From: Lutraria lutraria | Taxonomy: Eukaryota > Mollusca > Bivalvia > Venerida > Mactridae | DNA: 64,000 bases | Assembly: GCA_964023205.1 (NCBI GenBank) | Contig: OZ026847.1 | Coordinates: 11,222,599 to 11,286,598, forward strand | Direction of reading: 5' to 3' | Shown here: piece after piece, positions 36,540 to 47,746 of the stretch | Layout of the letters: each line of letters opens with the position of its first letter | Position numbering within the stretch: the first letter of the stretch is position 1 | The notes under the pieces: generated by a model | Seen by the model: the letters and a program-made list of their open reading frames with translations, nothing else | The model's database searches: none | Told to the model about the DNA's origin: nothing | Position numbers and translations under genes: made by a program

Positions 36540-37130
36540 GTGATGAAGTAAGTAACTAAATGTCAGATAGTGTCTTAGTTGTATACTACTAGAGCTATTA
36601 GCCAGTATCTTAACCAGTCACACTAGTAATATCTTAATTATAATAGCCATATTATGCAAGACATGTCTAAGTCTATGAGACTATAGGTGACTATAGGTGT
36701 CTGATGCTTACATAGTTATATACAATTAACCAGTCACTTACCCTATTTTACTTAGTAAGTGATTCACCGTGTATATAACCAACTTAGTGTAAGTTACTAA
36801 AGTAAGTTACATCTGACCAAGTGTATATAACCTGCTAAGTGACTAACTATTTTTAGTAAGCATTTTTGAATAGATTATGTAAAAAACTAAGTCAGTCGCT
36901 TACCCTATCATAAATACATCATCAGTAGCTGGTTGTGTCTATAATACCATAAGTGACTAGCTAAGTACCCAGCCAAGTGTATACAACTATGTAAGTATCT
37001 GACCAAGTAAGTGACAATGTATATAACTAGGTATACATAGTATTGAATTCTACAAGTGATGGACCAAATGTATAAGACAATGTCAGTGACTGACTTATTG
37101 TTTATAATAAGGTAAGTGACCTTCTAATTG
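36540..37130. repeat. Degenerate satellite-like zone (AAGTGACTGG/GTATATAAC words)
   Basis: Words such as GTGTATATAAC, AAGTGACTGGC and CTTACCCTATT recur at irregular spacing. They resemble pieces of the adjoining 44-bp and 60-bp satellites. Mirrored at about 52990-53600. Probably older, decayed array sequence. Confidence 0.5.
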
Positions 37131-37840
37131 TATGTTAATTAGTGTATATAACTTGGTGACTGGCTAATTGTATAGAAATTAGTGTATATAACTGTGTAGT
37201 GACTGGCTAATTGTATGTTAATTAATATGTTAATTAGTGTATACAACTTGTGTAGTGACTGGCTAATTGTATGTTAATTAGTGTATACAACTTGTGTAGT
37301 GACTGGTTAATTGTATGTTAATTAGTGTATACAACTTGTGTAGTGACTGGTTAATTGTATGTTAATTAGTGTATACAACTTGTGTAGTGACTGGCTAATT
37401 GTATGTTAATTAGGGTATACAACTTGTGTAGTGACTGGCTAATTGTATGTTAATTAGGGTATACAACTTGTGTAGTGACTAGCTAATTGTATGTTAATTA
37501 ATATACAACTTGTGTAGTGACTGGCTAATTGTATGTTAATTAGTGTATACAACTTGTGTAGTGACTGGCTAATTGTATGTTAATTAATGTATACAACTTG
37601 TGTAGTGACTGGCTAATTGTATGTTAATTAGTGTATACAACTTGTGTAGTGACTGGCTAATTGTATGTTAATTAGTGTATACAACTTGTGTAGTGACTGG
37701 CTAATTGTATGTTAATTAGCGTATACAACTTGTGTAGTGACTGGCTAATTGTATGTTAATTAGCGTATACAACTTGTGTAGTGAATGGCTAATTGTATGT
37801 TAATTAGTATGTTAATTAGTGTATATTAAGAATAAAATCG
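37130..37840. repeat. 44-bp satellite, left array (~16 units)
   Basis: Tandem 44-bp units with core GTGTAGTGACTGGCTAATTG followed by TATGTTAATTAGTGTATACA. Most units are nearly identical; variation is limited to single substitutions and an occasional extra TATGTTAATTAG. The right-arm counterpart has only about seven units. Confidence 0.85.
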
Positions 37841-38342
37841 CACATTATCAACTTTTAACTATTGACGTGTTCAGAAACAACTGACCTCACTCAGACGTAA
37901 TGCAACCATGGTCCTGCTTTTATGAGGATCCATTAGCTGACACAAAATCTAGTTCAAGAACATGTGTATGTACTTGACAAATTAGTAAGCCCTTATTAAT
38001 TATAATTGAACAATACGCGAAGTAACAATTATAGAATCTAAGCTAAGACATGTCTATCAAACTATACTTGAGACTTGTGTACATACCCTCCATTAGGCAT
38101 CAGATCAATACAGGAACATCATGGGAAAACAATACCACCACAGCTTTCTACAGATCATACATCCAGTTAATGAGTGATTTCTTAGTTCTCTGCTACATGC
38201 TATAAAAAGAACAATTACTGTGTTAATTAAATGATCATTAACTAGACAAAATATGAAAATATATGAGTTAGTACAGCTATTGACAAAAGTGCTTAACAAG
38301 TATGAACAGACAAACTCAGTTAGTAAAGGACCTGACTAAATA

Positions 38343-38521
38343 CAGTCAAACCTGTGTAAGAGGTCACCTCTGAATGAAGACCATATACTCAGAATATAGG
38401 CTATTCTTCAAAGGACTACCATTGAATATCTAGAACAAATGATATCTAAATAAAGGTCACCTGTCGATAAAGGTCACATTTTCTCTTTCATAAAGATGTC
38501 CATTCTTCACTGGTTTGGCTG
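38343..38521. mobile_element. CAGTCAAACC MITE, left arm
   Basis: The ends CAGTCAAACCTGTG and GGTTTGGCTG are inverted, and TA precedes the left end. It is mirrored at 51928-52105 and immediately followed by the 60-bp satellite in both arms. Same family as 21511-21683. Confidence 0.65.
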
Positions 38522-38527
38522 AAAGTA

Positions 38528-41500
38528 AGTGCCTGACTAAGTATGTAAGCATTGCCTTAGTATGTAAGTGCCAGACTTAGTATAGTATGCAAGTATCTGC
38601 CTAAGTATACAAGTGCCTGACTAAATATGTTACTGACTGCAGGACTGAGCATGTAAGTATTTGCCTAAGTATACAAGTGCCTGACTTAATATGTAACTGA
38701 CTGACTTAGCATGAAGGTATCTGCTTAAGTATACAAGTGCCTGACTTAATATGTAACTGACTGACTTAGCATGTAAGTATCTGCCTAAGTATACAAGTGC
38801 CTGACTTAATATGTAACTGACTGACTTAGCATGTAAGTATCTGCTTAAGTATACAAGTGCCTGACGTAATATGTAACTGACTGACTTAGCATGTAAGTAT
38901 CTGCCTAAGTATACAAATGCCTGACTTAATATGTAACTGACTGACTTAGCATGTAAGTATCTGCCTAAGTTTACAAGTTCCTGACTTAATATGTAACTGA
39001 CTGACTGAGCATGCAAATATCTGTTAAAGTATACACGTGTATGACTTAGTAATTTACTGACTGACTTAGCATGTAAGTATCTGCCAAAGTATACAAGTGC
39101 CTGACTAAATATGTTACTGACTGACTTAGCATGTAAGTATCTGCCTAAGTATACAAGTGTCTGACTTAGTAATTTACTGACTGACTTAGCATGTAAGTAT
39201 CTGCCAAAGTATACAAGTGCCTGACTAAATATGTTACTGACTGACTTAGCATGTAAGTATCTGCCTAAGTATACAAGTGTCTGACTTAGTAATTTACTGA
39301 CTGACTGAGCATGTAAATATCAGTTAAAGTATACAAGTGTCTGACTTAGTAATTTACTGACTGACTTAGCATGTAAGTATCTACCAAAGTAAACAAGTGC
39401 CTGACTACATATGTTACTGACTGACTGAGCAAGTATCTGTCTATGTATACAAGTGTCTGACTAAATATGTTATTGACTGACTGAGCATGTAAGTATCTTC
39501 CAAAGTATACAAGTGCCTGACTAAATATGTTACTGACTGACTTAGCATGTAAGTATCTGTCTATGTATACAAGTGCCTGACTAAATATGTTATTGACTGA
39601 CTGAGCATGTAAGTATCTTCCAAAGTATACAAGTGCCTGACTTAGTATGTGACAGACTAACTTAGCATGTAAATATCTAAGTATACAAGTGCCTGACTAA
39701 GTAATTTACTGACTGACTTAGCATGTAAGTATCTGCCTAAGTATACAAGTGCCTGACTTAGTATGTTGCTGACTGACTTGACATGTAAATATCTAAGTAT
39801 ACAAGTGCCTGACTAAGTATATTACTGACTGACTTAGCATGTAAGTATCTGTCTAAGTATACAAGTGCCTGACTAAGTATGCTACTGACTGACTTAGCAT
39901 GTAAGTATCTATTTAAGTATACAAGTATCTGACTTAGTAATTTACTGACTGACTTAGCATGTAACAGACTAACTTAAGTATCTGAGGAAGAATGCAAGAG
40001 TCTGACTTAGTATGTAACAGACTAACTTAGTTTGTAAGTATCTGTCTAAGTATACAAGTGCCTGAATAAATATGCTATTTACTGACTTAGCATGTAAGTA
40101 TCTGCCTAAGTATACCAGTGCCTGACTTAGTATGCAACATACTAACCTAGCATGTAAATATCTAAGTATACAAGTGCCTGACTAAGTAATTTACTGACTG
40201 ACTTAGCATGTAAGTATCTGCCTAAGTATGCAAGTGCCTGACTTAGTATGTTGCTGACTGACTTGACATGTAAATATCTAAGTATACAAGTGCCTGACTA
40301 AGTATATTACTGACTGACTTAGCATGTAAGTATCTGTCTAAGTATACAAGTGCCTGACTAAGTATGCTACTGACTGACTTAGCATGTAAGTATCTATTTA
40401 AGTATACAAGTATCTGACTTAGTAATTTACTGACTGACTTAGCATGTAACAGACTAACTAAAGTATCTGAGGAAGAATGCAAGAGTCTGACTTAGTATGT
40501 AACAGACTAACTTAGTTTGTAAGTATCTGTCTAAGTATTAAAGTGCCTGACTAAATATGCTATTTACTGACTTAGCATGTAAGTATCTGCCTAAGTATAC
40601 CAGTGCCTGACTTAGTATGCAACATACTAACCTAGCATGTAAATATCTAAGTATACAAGTGCCTGACTAAGTATGTTACATACTAACTTAGCATGTAAAT
40701 ATCAAAGTATACAAATGCCTGACTAATTATGTTACTGACTGACTTAGCATGTAGGTATCTTTCTAAGTAAACAAGTGTCTAACTTAGTATGTTACTGACG
40801 TAGCAAGTAAGTATCTTCCTAAGTATACAAGTGCCTGACTTAGTATGTAACAGACTAACTTAGCATGTAAATATCTAAGAATACAAGTGCCTGACTAAGT
40901 ATGCTACTGACTGACTTAGCATTTAAGTATCTGTCTAAGTATACAAGTTACTGACTCAGTATGTTACTGACTGACTAAGTATGTAAATATCTGTTAAAGT
41001 ACACAAGTGCCTTACTTAGTATGTTACTGACTGACTTGACATGTAAGTATCTGTCTAAGTAAACAAGTGTTTGACTTAGTATGTTACTGACTGACTTAGC
41101 ATGTAACAGACTAACTTAGTTTGTAAGTACCAGTCTAAGTATACAAGTGCCTGACTTAGTATGTAACAGGCTAACTTAGCATGTAAATAACTAAGTATGC
41201 AAGTGCCTGACTTAGTATGTAACAGACTAACTTAGCATGTAAATATCTAAGAATACAAGTGCCTGACTAAGTATGCTACTGACTGACTTAGCATGTAAGT
41301 ATCTGTCTAAGTATACAAGTGTCTGACTCAGTATGTTACTGACTGACTAAGTATGTAAATATCTGTTATAGTACACAAGTGCCTTACTTAGTATGTTACT
41401 GACTGACTTGACATGTAAGTATCTGTCTAAGTATACAAGTGCCATACTAAATATGTTACTAACTGACTTTACATGTAAGTATCTGTCTAAGTAAACAAGT

Positions 41501-44057
41501 GTTTGACTTAGAATGTTACTGATTGACTTAGCACGTAACAGACTAAATTAGGTATCTGTTGACGAATGCAAGAGTCTGACTTAGTATGTAACAGACTAAC
41601 TTAGCATGCAATTATCTAAGTATACAAGTGCCTGACTTAGCATGTAACAGACTAACTTAGTTTGTAAGTACCTGTCTAAGTATACAAGTGCCTGACTTAG
41701 TATGTAACAGGCTAACTTAGCATGTAAATAACTAAGTATGCAAGTGCCTGACTTAGTATGTTACTGACTGACTTAGCATGCAAGTATCTGTCTAAGTATA
41801 CAAGTGCATGACTTAGTGTGTTACCGACTGACTTGACATGTAAGTATCTGTCTAAGTATACAAGTGCCATACTAAATATGTTACTGACTGACTTTACATG
41901 TAAGTATCTGTCTAAGTAAACAAGTGTTTGACTTAGTATGTTACTGATTGACTTAGCACGTAACAGACTAAATTAGGTATCTGTTGACGAATGCAAGAGT
42001 CTGACTTAGTATGTAACAGACTAATTTAGCATGCAATTATCTAAGTATACAAGTGCCTGACTAAGTATGTGACATACTGACTTAGCATGTAAGTATCTGC
42101 CTAGGTATACCAGTGCCTGACTTAGTATGCAACATACTAACCTAGCATGTAAATATCTAAGTATACAAGTGCCTGACTAAGTATGTTACTGACTGACATA
42201 GCATGTAAGTATCTATCTAACTATACAAGTGCCTGACTAATTATGTAACATACTAACTTAGCATGTAAATATCTAAGTATACAAGTGCCTGACTAATTAT
42301 GTTACTGACTGACTTAGCATGTAAGTATCTTTCTAAGTAAACAAGTGTCTAACTTAGTATGTTACTGACGTAGCAAGTAAGTATCTTCCTAAGTATACAA
42401 GTGCCTGACTTAGTATGTAACAGACTAACTTAGCATGTAAATATCTAAGAATACAAGTGCCTGACTAAGTATGTTACTGACTGACTTAGCATGTATATAT
42501 CTAAGTATACAAGTGCCTGACTAAGTATGTGACATACTGACGTAGCATGTAAGTATCTGCCTAAGTATACCAGTGCCTGACTTAGTATGCAACATACTAA
42601 CCTAGCATGTAAATATCTAATTATACATGTGCCTGACTAAGTATGTTACTGACTGACTTAGCATGTATATATCTAAGTATACAAGTGCCTGACTAAGTAT
42701 GTGACATACTGACTTAGCATGTAAGTATCTGCCTAAGTATACCAGTGCCTGACTTAGTATGCAACATACTAACCCAGCATGTAAATATCTAATTATACAA
42801 GTGCCTGACTAAGTATGTTACTGACTAACTTAGCATGTAAGTATCTGTCTAACTATACAAGTGCCTGACTGATTATGTAACAGACTAACTTAGCATGTAA
42901 ATATCTAAGTATACAAGTGCCTGACTAATTATGTTACTGACTGACTAAGCATGTAAGTATCTTTCTAAGTAAACAAGTGTCTAACTTAGTATGTTACTGA
43001 CGTAGCAAGTAAGTATCTTCCTAATTATACAAGTGCCTGACTTAGTATGTAACATACTAACTTAGCATGTAAATATCTAAGTATACAAGTGCCTGACTAA
43101 GTATGTTACTAACTGACTTAGCATGTAAATATCTAAGTATACAAGTGCCTGACTAAGAATGTTACTGACTGACTTAGCATATAAGTACCTGTTTAAGTAG
43201 ACAAGTTGCTGACTTAGTATGTTACTGACTGACTTAGCATGCAAATATCTGTCTAAGTATACAAGTGTTTGACTTAGTATGTTACTGATTGACTTAGCAC
43301 GTAACAGACTAAATTAGGTATCTGTTGACGAATGCAAGAGTCTGACTTAGTATGTAACAGACTAACTTAGCATGCAATTATCTAAGAATACAAGTGCCTG
43401 ACTAAGTATGTTACTGACTGACTTAGCATGTATATATCTAAGTATACAAGTGCCTGACTAAGTATGTGACATACTGACTTAGCATGTAAGTATCTGCCTA
43501 AGTATACCAGTGCCTGACTTAGTATGCAACATACTAACCTAGCATGTAAATATCTAATTATACAAGTGCCAGACTAAGTATGTTACTGACTAACTTAGCA
43601 TGTAAGTATCTGTCTAACTATACAAGTGCCTGACTAATTATGTAACAGACTAACTTAGCATGTAAATATCTAAGTATACAAGTGCCTGACTAATTATGTT
43701 ACTGACTGACTAAGCATGTAAGTATCTTTCTAAGTAAACAAGTGTCTAACTTAGTATGTTACTGACGTAGCAAGTAAGTATCTTCCTAATTATACAAGTG
43801 CCTGACTTAGTATGTAACATACTAACTTAGCATGTAAATATCTAAGTATACAAGTGCCTGACTAAGTATGTTACTAACTGACTTAGCATGTAAATATCTA
43901 AGTATACAAGTGCCTGACTAAGAATGTTACTGACTGACTTAGCATATAAGTACCTGTGTAAGTATACAAGTGCCTGACTAAGTATGTTACTGACTGGCTG
44001 AGCAAGTAACAGACTAACTTAAGAAGAATGCTTCATCTGTTGAAGAATGCAAGAGTC
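38528..44057. repeat. 60-bp satellite, left array (~90 units)
   Basis: The 60-bp monomer is built of related sub-words: GACTTAGCATGTAAGTATCT, then GCCTAAGTATACAAGTGCCT, then GACTTAGTATGTTACTGACT. Many units are shortened. Higher-order patterns are visible: 120-bp dimers at about 39040-39300, and blocks marked by GACGAATGCAAGAGTC (about 41560, 41990, 43330) or ACTGACGTAGCAAGTAAG (about 40795, 42365, 42998, 43762). Minus-strand frames of up to 128 codons (20-residue repeats such as LHAKSVSYILSQALVYLGRY) are by-products of a period divisible by three. Confidence 0.9.
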
Positions 44058-44364
44058 CAAATATACTAAACCATTAGATATAGTCTTACCTTGAAGCCAT
44101 TAAATGTCACATATTGCATACTGTCGTTTTTTGTTTGTTCTGATTAAGAATTACATTGTGTTGGTAGTTTACCGCCGAGAATGATTCGCTCAAATCTTCA
44201 TAATATAAGTTTATGCTTGTAGAGTCATGTCCTCGCTAATATCCACGATACCTGTAACCACAAAATGATACAGTTATTGATTACGAAAGTGAATGAAATA
44301 GTCTACATTACCATTACCAAACATTTTGTACACATAAAAATTAAAACTCAGCACGCCCCACGTT

Positions 44365-44725
44365 CAATAGTATTGTCAATATTCATTTATACATAGTTCC
44401 CATTACAATATTTACCTCGCTTGGCAGCCATCTTAGTTGGCAAATTTCTTATGCGCTTAATAGAAAAAAATAAGAAAATTGGTTATTAAACAAATCGTTT
44501 TATAAAAGATAACATAACCATGAAGTTGTTAAGGCCATAAAACATTAGGTTTAAGAAAATGTAGTTGTCACATATATATATCGTATATTTAGAATTAGCA
44601 AAACAAAAATATACATTTCTTCTATTAATGCTTGTTGAATTTGCCAACAAAGATGGCCACCAAGCCAGGTAAATATTGTAGATGTGGGAACTATGACGAA
44701 AATATTGACGTGAGTGTGCGATATT
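44365..44725. repeat. Diverged inverted repeat with ~150-bp loop in the spacer
   Basis: The arms (about 44365-44475 and 44615-44725) share TTGCCAACWAAGATGGC, CAAGC, AGGTAAATATTGT and GGGAACTATG in inverted order, with several small gaps. Identity is clearly lower than between the giant arms, so this inversion is older. It makes two head-to-head copies of the same start-codon region. Confidence 0.6.
44387..44431 (-). CDS. Exon-like ORF, minus member of a mirrored pair
   Basis: The minus-strand ATG at 44431 starts a 14-codon frame reading M-A-A-K-R-G-K-Y-C-N-G-N-Y-V and a stop, preceded by TTTGCCAACTAAG. The sequence after codon 5 (CGAG then GTAAAT) is also a plausible splice donor, giving a five-codon first coding exon. 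The partner on the plus strand starts at 44653 and is its diverged inverse. Transcription is unproven. Confidence 0.3.
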   Translation of the reverse strand: MAAKRGKYCNGNYV

Positions 44726-44904
44726 GCAGAACCTATCAGTATATTGATGTGGATCAGAACTCTCTGATAATTATTGAAGTATTAATTGTCAATATTATTA
44801 TTGATGTGCGTTTTATGCTCATTAATACATTGATCAATATATCATCTTATTCTCATCTTATTCCCATGAGTTCATACTTTCGCAAGCGACCCAGCTGCGG
44901 GTGA
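44653..44904 (+). CDS. Exon-like ORF, plus member of a mirrored pair
   Basis: The ATG at 44653 lies in a good context (AACAAAGATGGCC). The frame begins M-A-T-K-P-G-K-Y-C-R-C-G-N-Y and runs to a stop near 44904, but only the first ~14 codons are shared with the minus copy. As there, CCAG followed by GTAAAT is a credible donor. The rest of the frame is AT-rich and may be intron. No family recognised. Confidence 0.3.
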   Translation: MATKPGKYCRCGNYDENIDVSVRYCRTYQYIDVDQNSLIIIEVLIVNIIIDVRFMLINTLINISSYSHLIPMSSYFRKRPSCG

Positions 44905-46048
44905 GTGCGTTTCATATGTACATAATTAAGCAAATGATAACGAAGGGGAAAAGGCTGCATTGAAGTCTTCATATCATTTATAGAACAAACACGACTGTTT
45001 ACATGCTTCAGTTACATTAATGTAACCTTTGTTAAGGATTAAAATAACACTAAAATCATTACCTCTCTCAAATTATCACTTGGTGGTGGTCTGAAAATGA
45101 TGTCATCTTGAACAGAGCCAGATCATGCAGCGTAACAGCTTGTGATGATGAATATATGGTCACGATAAATCTGTGAATAGATGTAATCACAAAATAGTTG
45201 TAGCATTTCTTACTGTATATATGTGAATGTAATGTTGCATTTTCCAAGAAATCTAGTATTAATAGAAACATAAGACTTACAAAGATTAAATGAATAGCTA
45301 AATGCTACAATTAAATGTTTTTGTTATTCGAAAGTGCGTAAACGTATAACGGCTGAATTTGAACTATGAAATTTCCAGTATTGGGAATTATTTAATTTGA
45401 ATACAGATAAATATTCATGAACATACAGAAAAAATGCTTGCAGTACCGTCAAACTAAGCAGAAAGAACAATGTTTATACACCCCACAACAACGTACTAAC
45501 ACCAGATGTTTTCAACAGCCATTTAGTTATATACCGACGGGCCCCATTGTTACAAAAATGATACAATATTTAATTTGTATTCGGTTGGTATATTAACAGT
45601 ATAACATAACTTATGAATAGCTATTGGCCGAAATAAACTGCTGACCACTGCTTTACATCATGAGACATTTTATAATGCTGTATTTTATTAGTTATTAAAA
45701 ACCACGTGCGCCTCCATAACATTATGATTATTATGATATATCACAATATCAGGGAGCTAAACCGTCGCATAAAATACAGCTAAATTATTACAGTATATTA
45801 CAAAATAACAAATTTACCTGTCCATACAGTTGTCGCAACATACCAAACTGTCCACACCCATCTTGGAACAAATTATCATCAGAAACATTCAGCTTTATCA
45901 AACAATGAAATGACATTGTCTCGTCCCGACATCGTATAAATGGCCAAATTTTATGAGTCACATGGTCACATTTTTATTCAAATCTTACACAGGTCTGCTT
46001 TACACAAATTGTAACTTCAAGTGTATCTAAACCAACAAATGTTCACGG

Positions 46049-46270
46049 ATGATAAAAATGGATGCACAAGAAACTCGTGCGAATGGATTGAATGTGCCAC
46101 GGACGGTACAAGGTCGTGTTTGGAAGAGGCGTAAAATTACTCGTAAATTATAGCTGGGGTTCAAAATAGCTTTCATCGCATTTCAGGGAGTACCAGAAGG
46201 CGTTCAAGATGATGTTCAGCAACTAATATACTATGGAAAGCCACCATACACCCCCGAAGTACTACTATAA
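46049..46270 (+). pseudogene. Interrupted small ORF in the spacer
   Basis: One frame runs from an ATG at 46049 (second ATG at 46058) through a basic stretch (VQGRVWKRRKITRKL) to a TAG at 46151-46153, then continues in the same frame for about 38 codons (GVPEGVQDDVQQLIYYGKPP, ending PEVLL) to TAA at 46268-46270. Composition is protein-like on both sides of the stop. TTTCAG at 46181-46186 could be a splice acceptor. I do not recognise the family. Confidence 0.3.
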
Positions 46271-46700
46271 ATTTATAAATGCTGTTTCCCGACTATGTAC
46301 AGTCTTAAAGCATAACAAAGGGTATTTTTGAAAACAGAATCACACACTGCAATGTTTACTGCAATCTCTGACCAAATGATTTTGCGATTGTCCGTTTTGT
46401 GATGGAAATTCGACTTGTAAAAAACTTGTGTAAACAAGTTCGGTCCTACTCCGGGTAGACGAAGATCCTGCTACGTGTGCGGCTACATTGTGTGTATATA
46501 TCATGAAGGTTTCCTCCTCCGGATTTTTAATTTTTTGTTGATGTGAGAGGAGTGAAAACCGAAGCCGCCCCTGACGACAACTTCGAGAGAACGTGTTCGT
46601 AGGGTATTAAGTTTAATCTAATACAAAAATGTAGTCTCTTGGCTTATTAGCTAACTGTCTGTATAGTTGCCTCTGTATAATAATGTATATGATTGATTAA

Positions 46701-47746
46701 GGTGGATCGCGGGTTTCCTCCAGAAAAAATGGTCATTTTTTTAGACGTCAACGTATAATAAAGAAATTTTGCATCAACAACCTTTAATGTATTGGCTAAC
46801 CCAGAAATGATATATTCAAATGATATTTCCATGGAAACCGATAAAAAAGCGCCATCTAGAGGAGTGATATATTTTTCGTTGATTTTCGCGTTATTTCCTG
46901 TATTGCTCCGATAATTTTGTGTATTAAGTTATGCAATTTACATAACTGGAATGCTAGATCATTTTCAAATCCGAAAAAGTCAATAATGTTACAATTTGCT
47001 GTCATTTAATATTAAAAGACGTCGAGTGAACTCTGTAGGGGTAGCAATTTATAATGCCAACAAATGAGACATTTTTCTCTCAGTCGCGTCAACAGTGAAA
47101 AAACGGCCCGATGATTTTTTTTTTAAAACTCAGTAGAGATTCTTAAAATAATTTGAAAGACTTTAAAAAAAAAAAAAAACATATGGTCACCGACTTCGTT
47201 TTCGCGCCATTGAAACTTATTTAAACACGGAAAAAAGCTAAAAACGTTGCCATAAAATACAAGATTGACGTGACGTTAAGCCAAAATATGCCAGTAACAA
47301 CTAAAAAGTCGCAACGTCACGTCGATCTTGTATAAAAACGTTGACGTTTTTAGCCTTTTTCCAAGTTTAAATAAGTTTCATTGGTGCGAAAACGAAGTCG
47401 GTGACCATATTTTTTTATTGTTTTAAAGTTTTCTAAATAGTACAAAGAATCTGTTATTCGTTTTAAAAAAAAATTCATCGGGCCGTTTTTTTACTGTTGA
47501 CGCGACTGAGAGAAAAATGTCTCATTTTTGGCATTGTAAATTGCCTCCCCTACAGAGTTCGCTCGACGTCTTTTAATATTCAATGACAGCAAAATGTAAC
47601 ATTACTTACTTTTTCGGATTTGTAAATGATCCAGCATTGCAGTTATGTGAATTGCATGACTTAAAATACAAAATTATCGGAACAATACAGGAAATAACGC
47701 GAAAATCAACGAAAATTATATCACTCTTCTAAATGGCGATTTTTTC
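46701..47746. mobile_element. Head-to-head pair of GGTG elements forming a 0.9-kb palindrome
   Basis: The arms 46841-47277 and 47313-47746 are inverted copies separated by 35 bp. The left copy extends out to a terminal GGTGGATCGCGGGTTTCC at 46701, preceded by TTAA, as in the single copy at 30897. The right copy loses its outer ~140 bp where the 22-bp array begins. The innermost arms (AACGTCACGTC... near 47313) are not in the single copy. The ATG of the 760-codon ORF (47733) lies within the right arm. Confidence 0.75.

Larger units (their letters stand above)
26663..44057. repeat. Left arm of a giant imperfect inverted duplication
   Basis: Mirrored, collinear segments pair this arm with 50006-62497. 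Examples are TTGAACCACATGGCC (26663 with 62497), 27390-27460 with 61600-61670, 28800-29010 with 59597-59880, 29480-30010 with 57160-57720, 34510-35140 with 55000-55690, 35148-36524 with 53604-54976, 37840-38530 with 51928-52600, and both satellites. Identity in the stretches I compared by eye is about 95-97%. The arm is longer than its partner because of larger satellite arrays and a left-only block at about 30195-34045. An assembly join of two haplotypes would give the same picture. Confidence 0.85.
44058..46700. other. Spacer between the arms, mostly single-copy
   Basis: Sequence not mirrored in the arms. It contains the mirrored exon-like pair (44365-44725) and an interrupted small ORF (46049-46270). 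The remainder is AT-rich with no recognised gene, although scattered GC-richer patches (46430-46600) are unlike the arms. Confidence 0.6.

Noticed and set aside
38630..39016. 128-codon repeat protein on the minus strand
   Set aside because: By-product of a 60-bp satellite whose period is divisible by three; stops appear wherever units deviate.
38840..44057. CRISPR array
   Set aside because: Regular 60-bp units are contiguous tandem satellite without unique spacers, and the genome is eukaryotic.
46058..46153. Assignment of the GRVWK-containing ORF to a nucleolar Cgr1/CCDC86-type protein
   Set aside because: Only five residues resemble that family; insufficient to name it.
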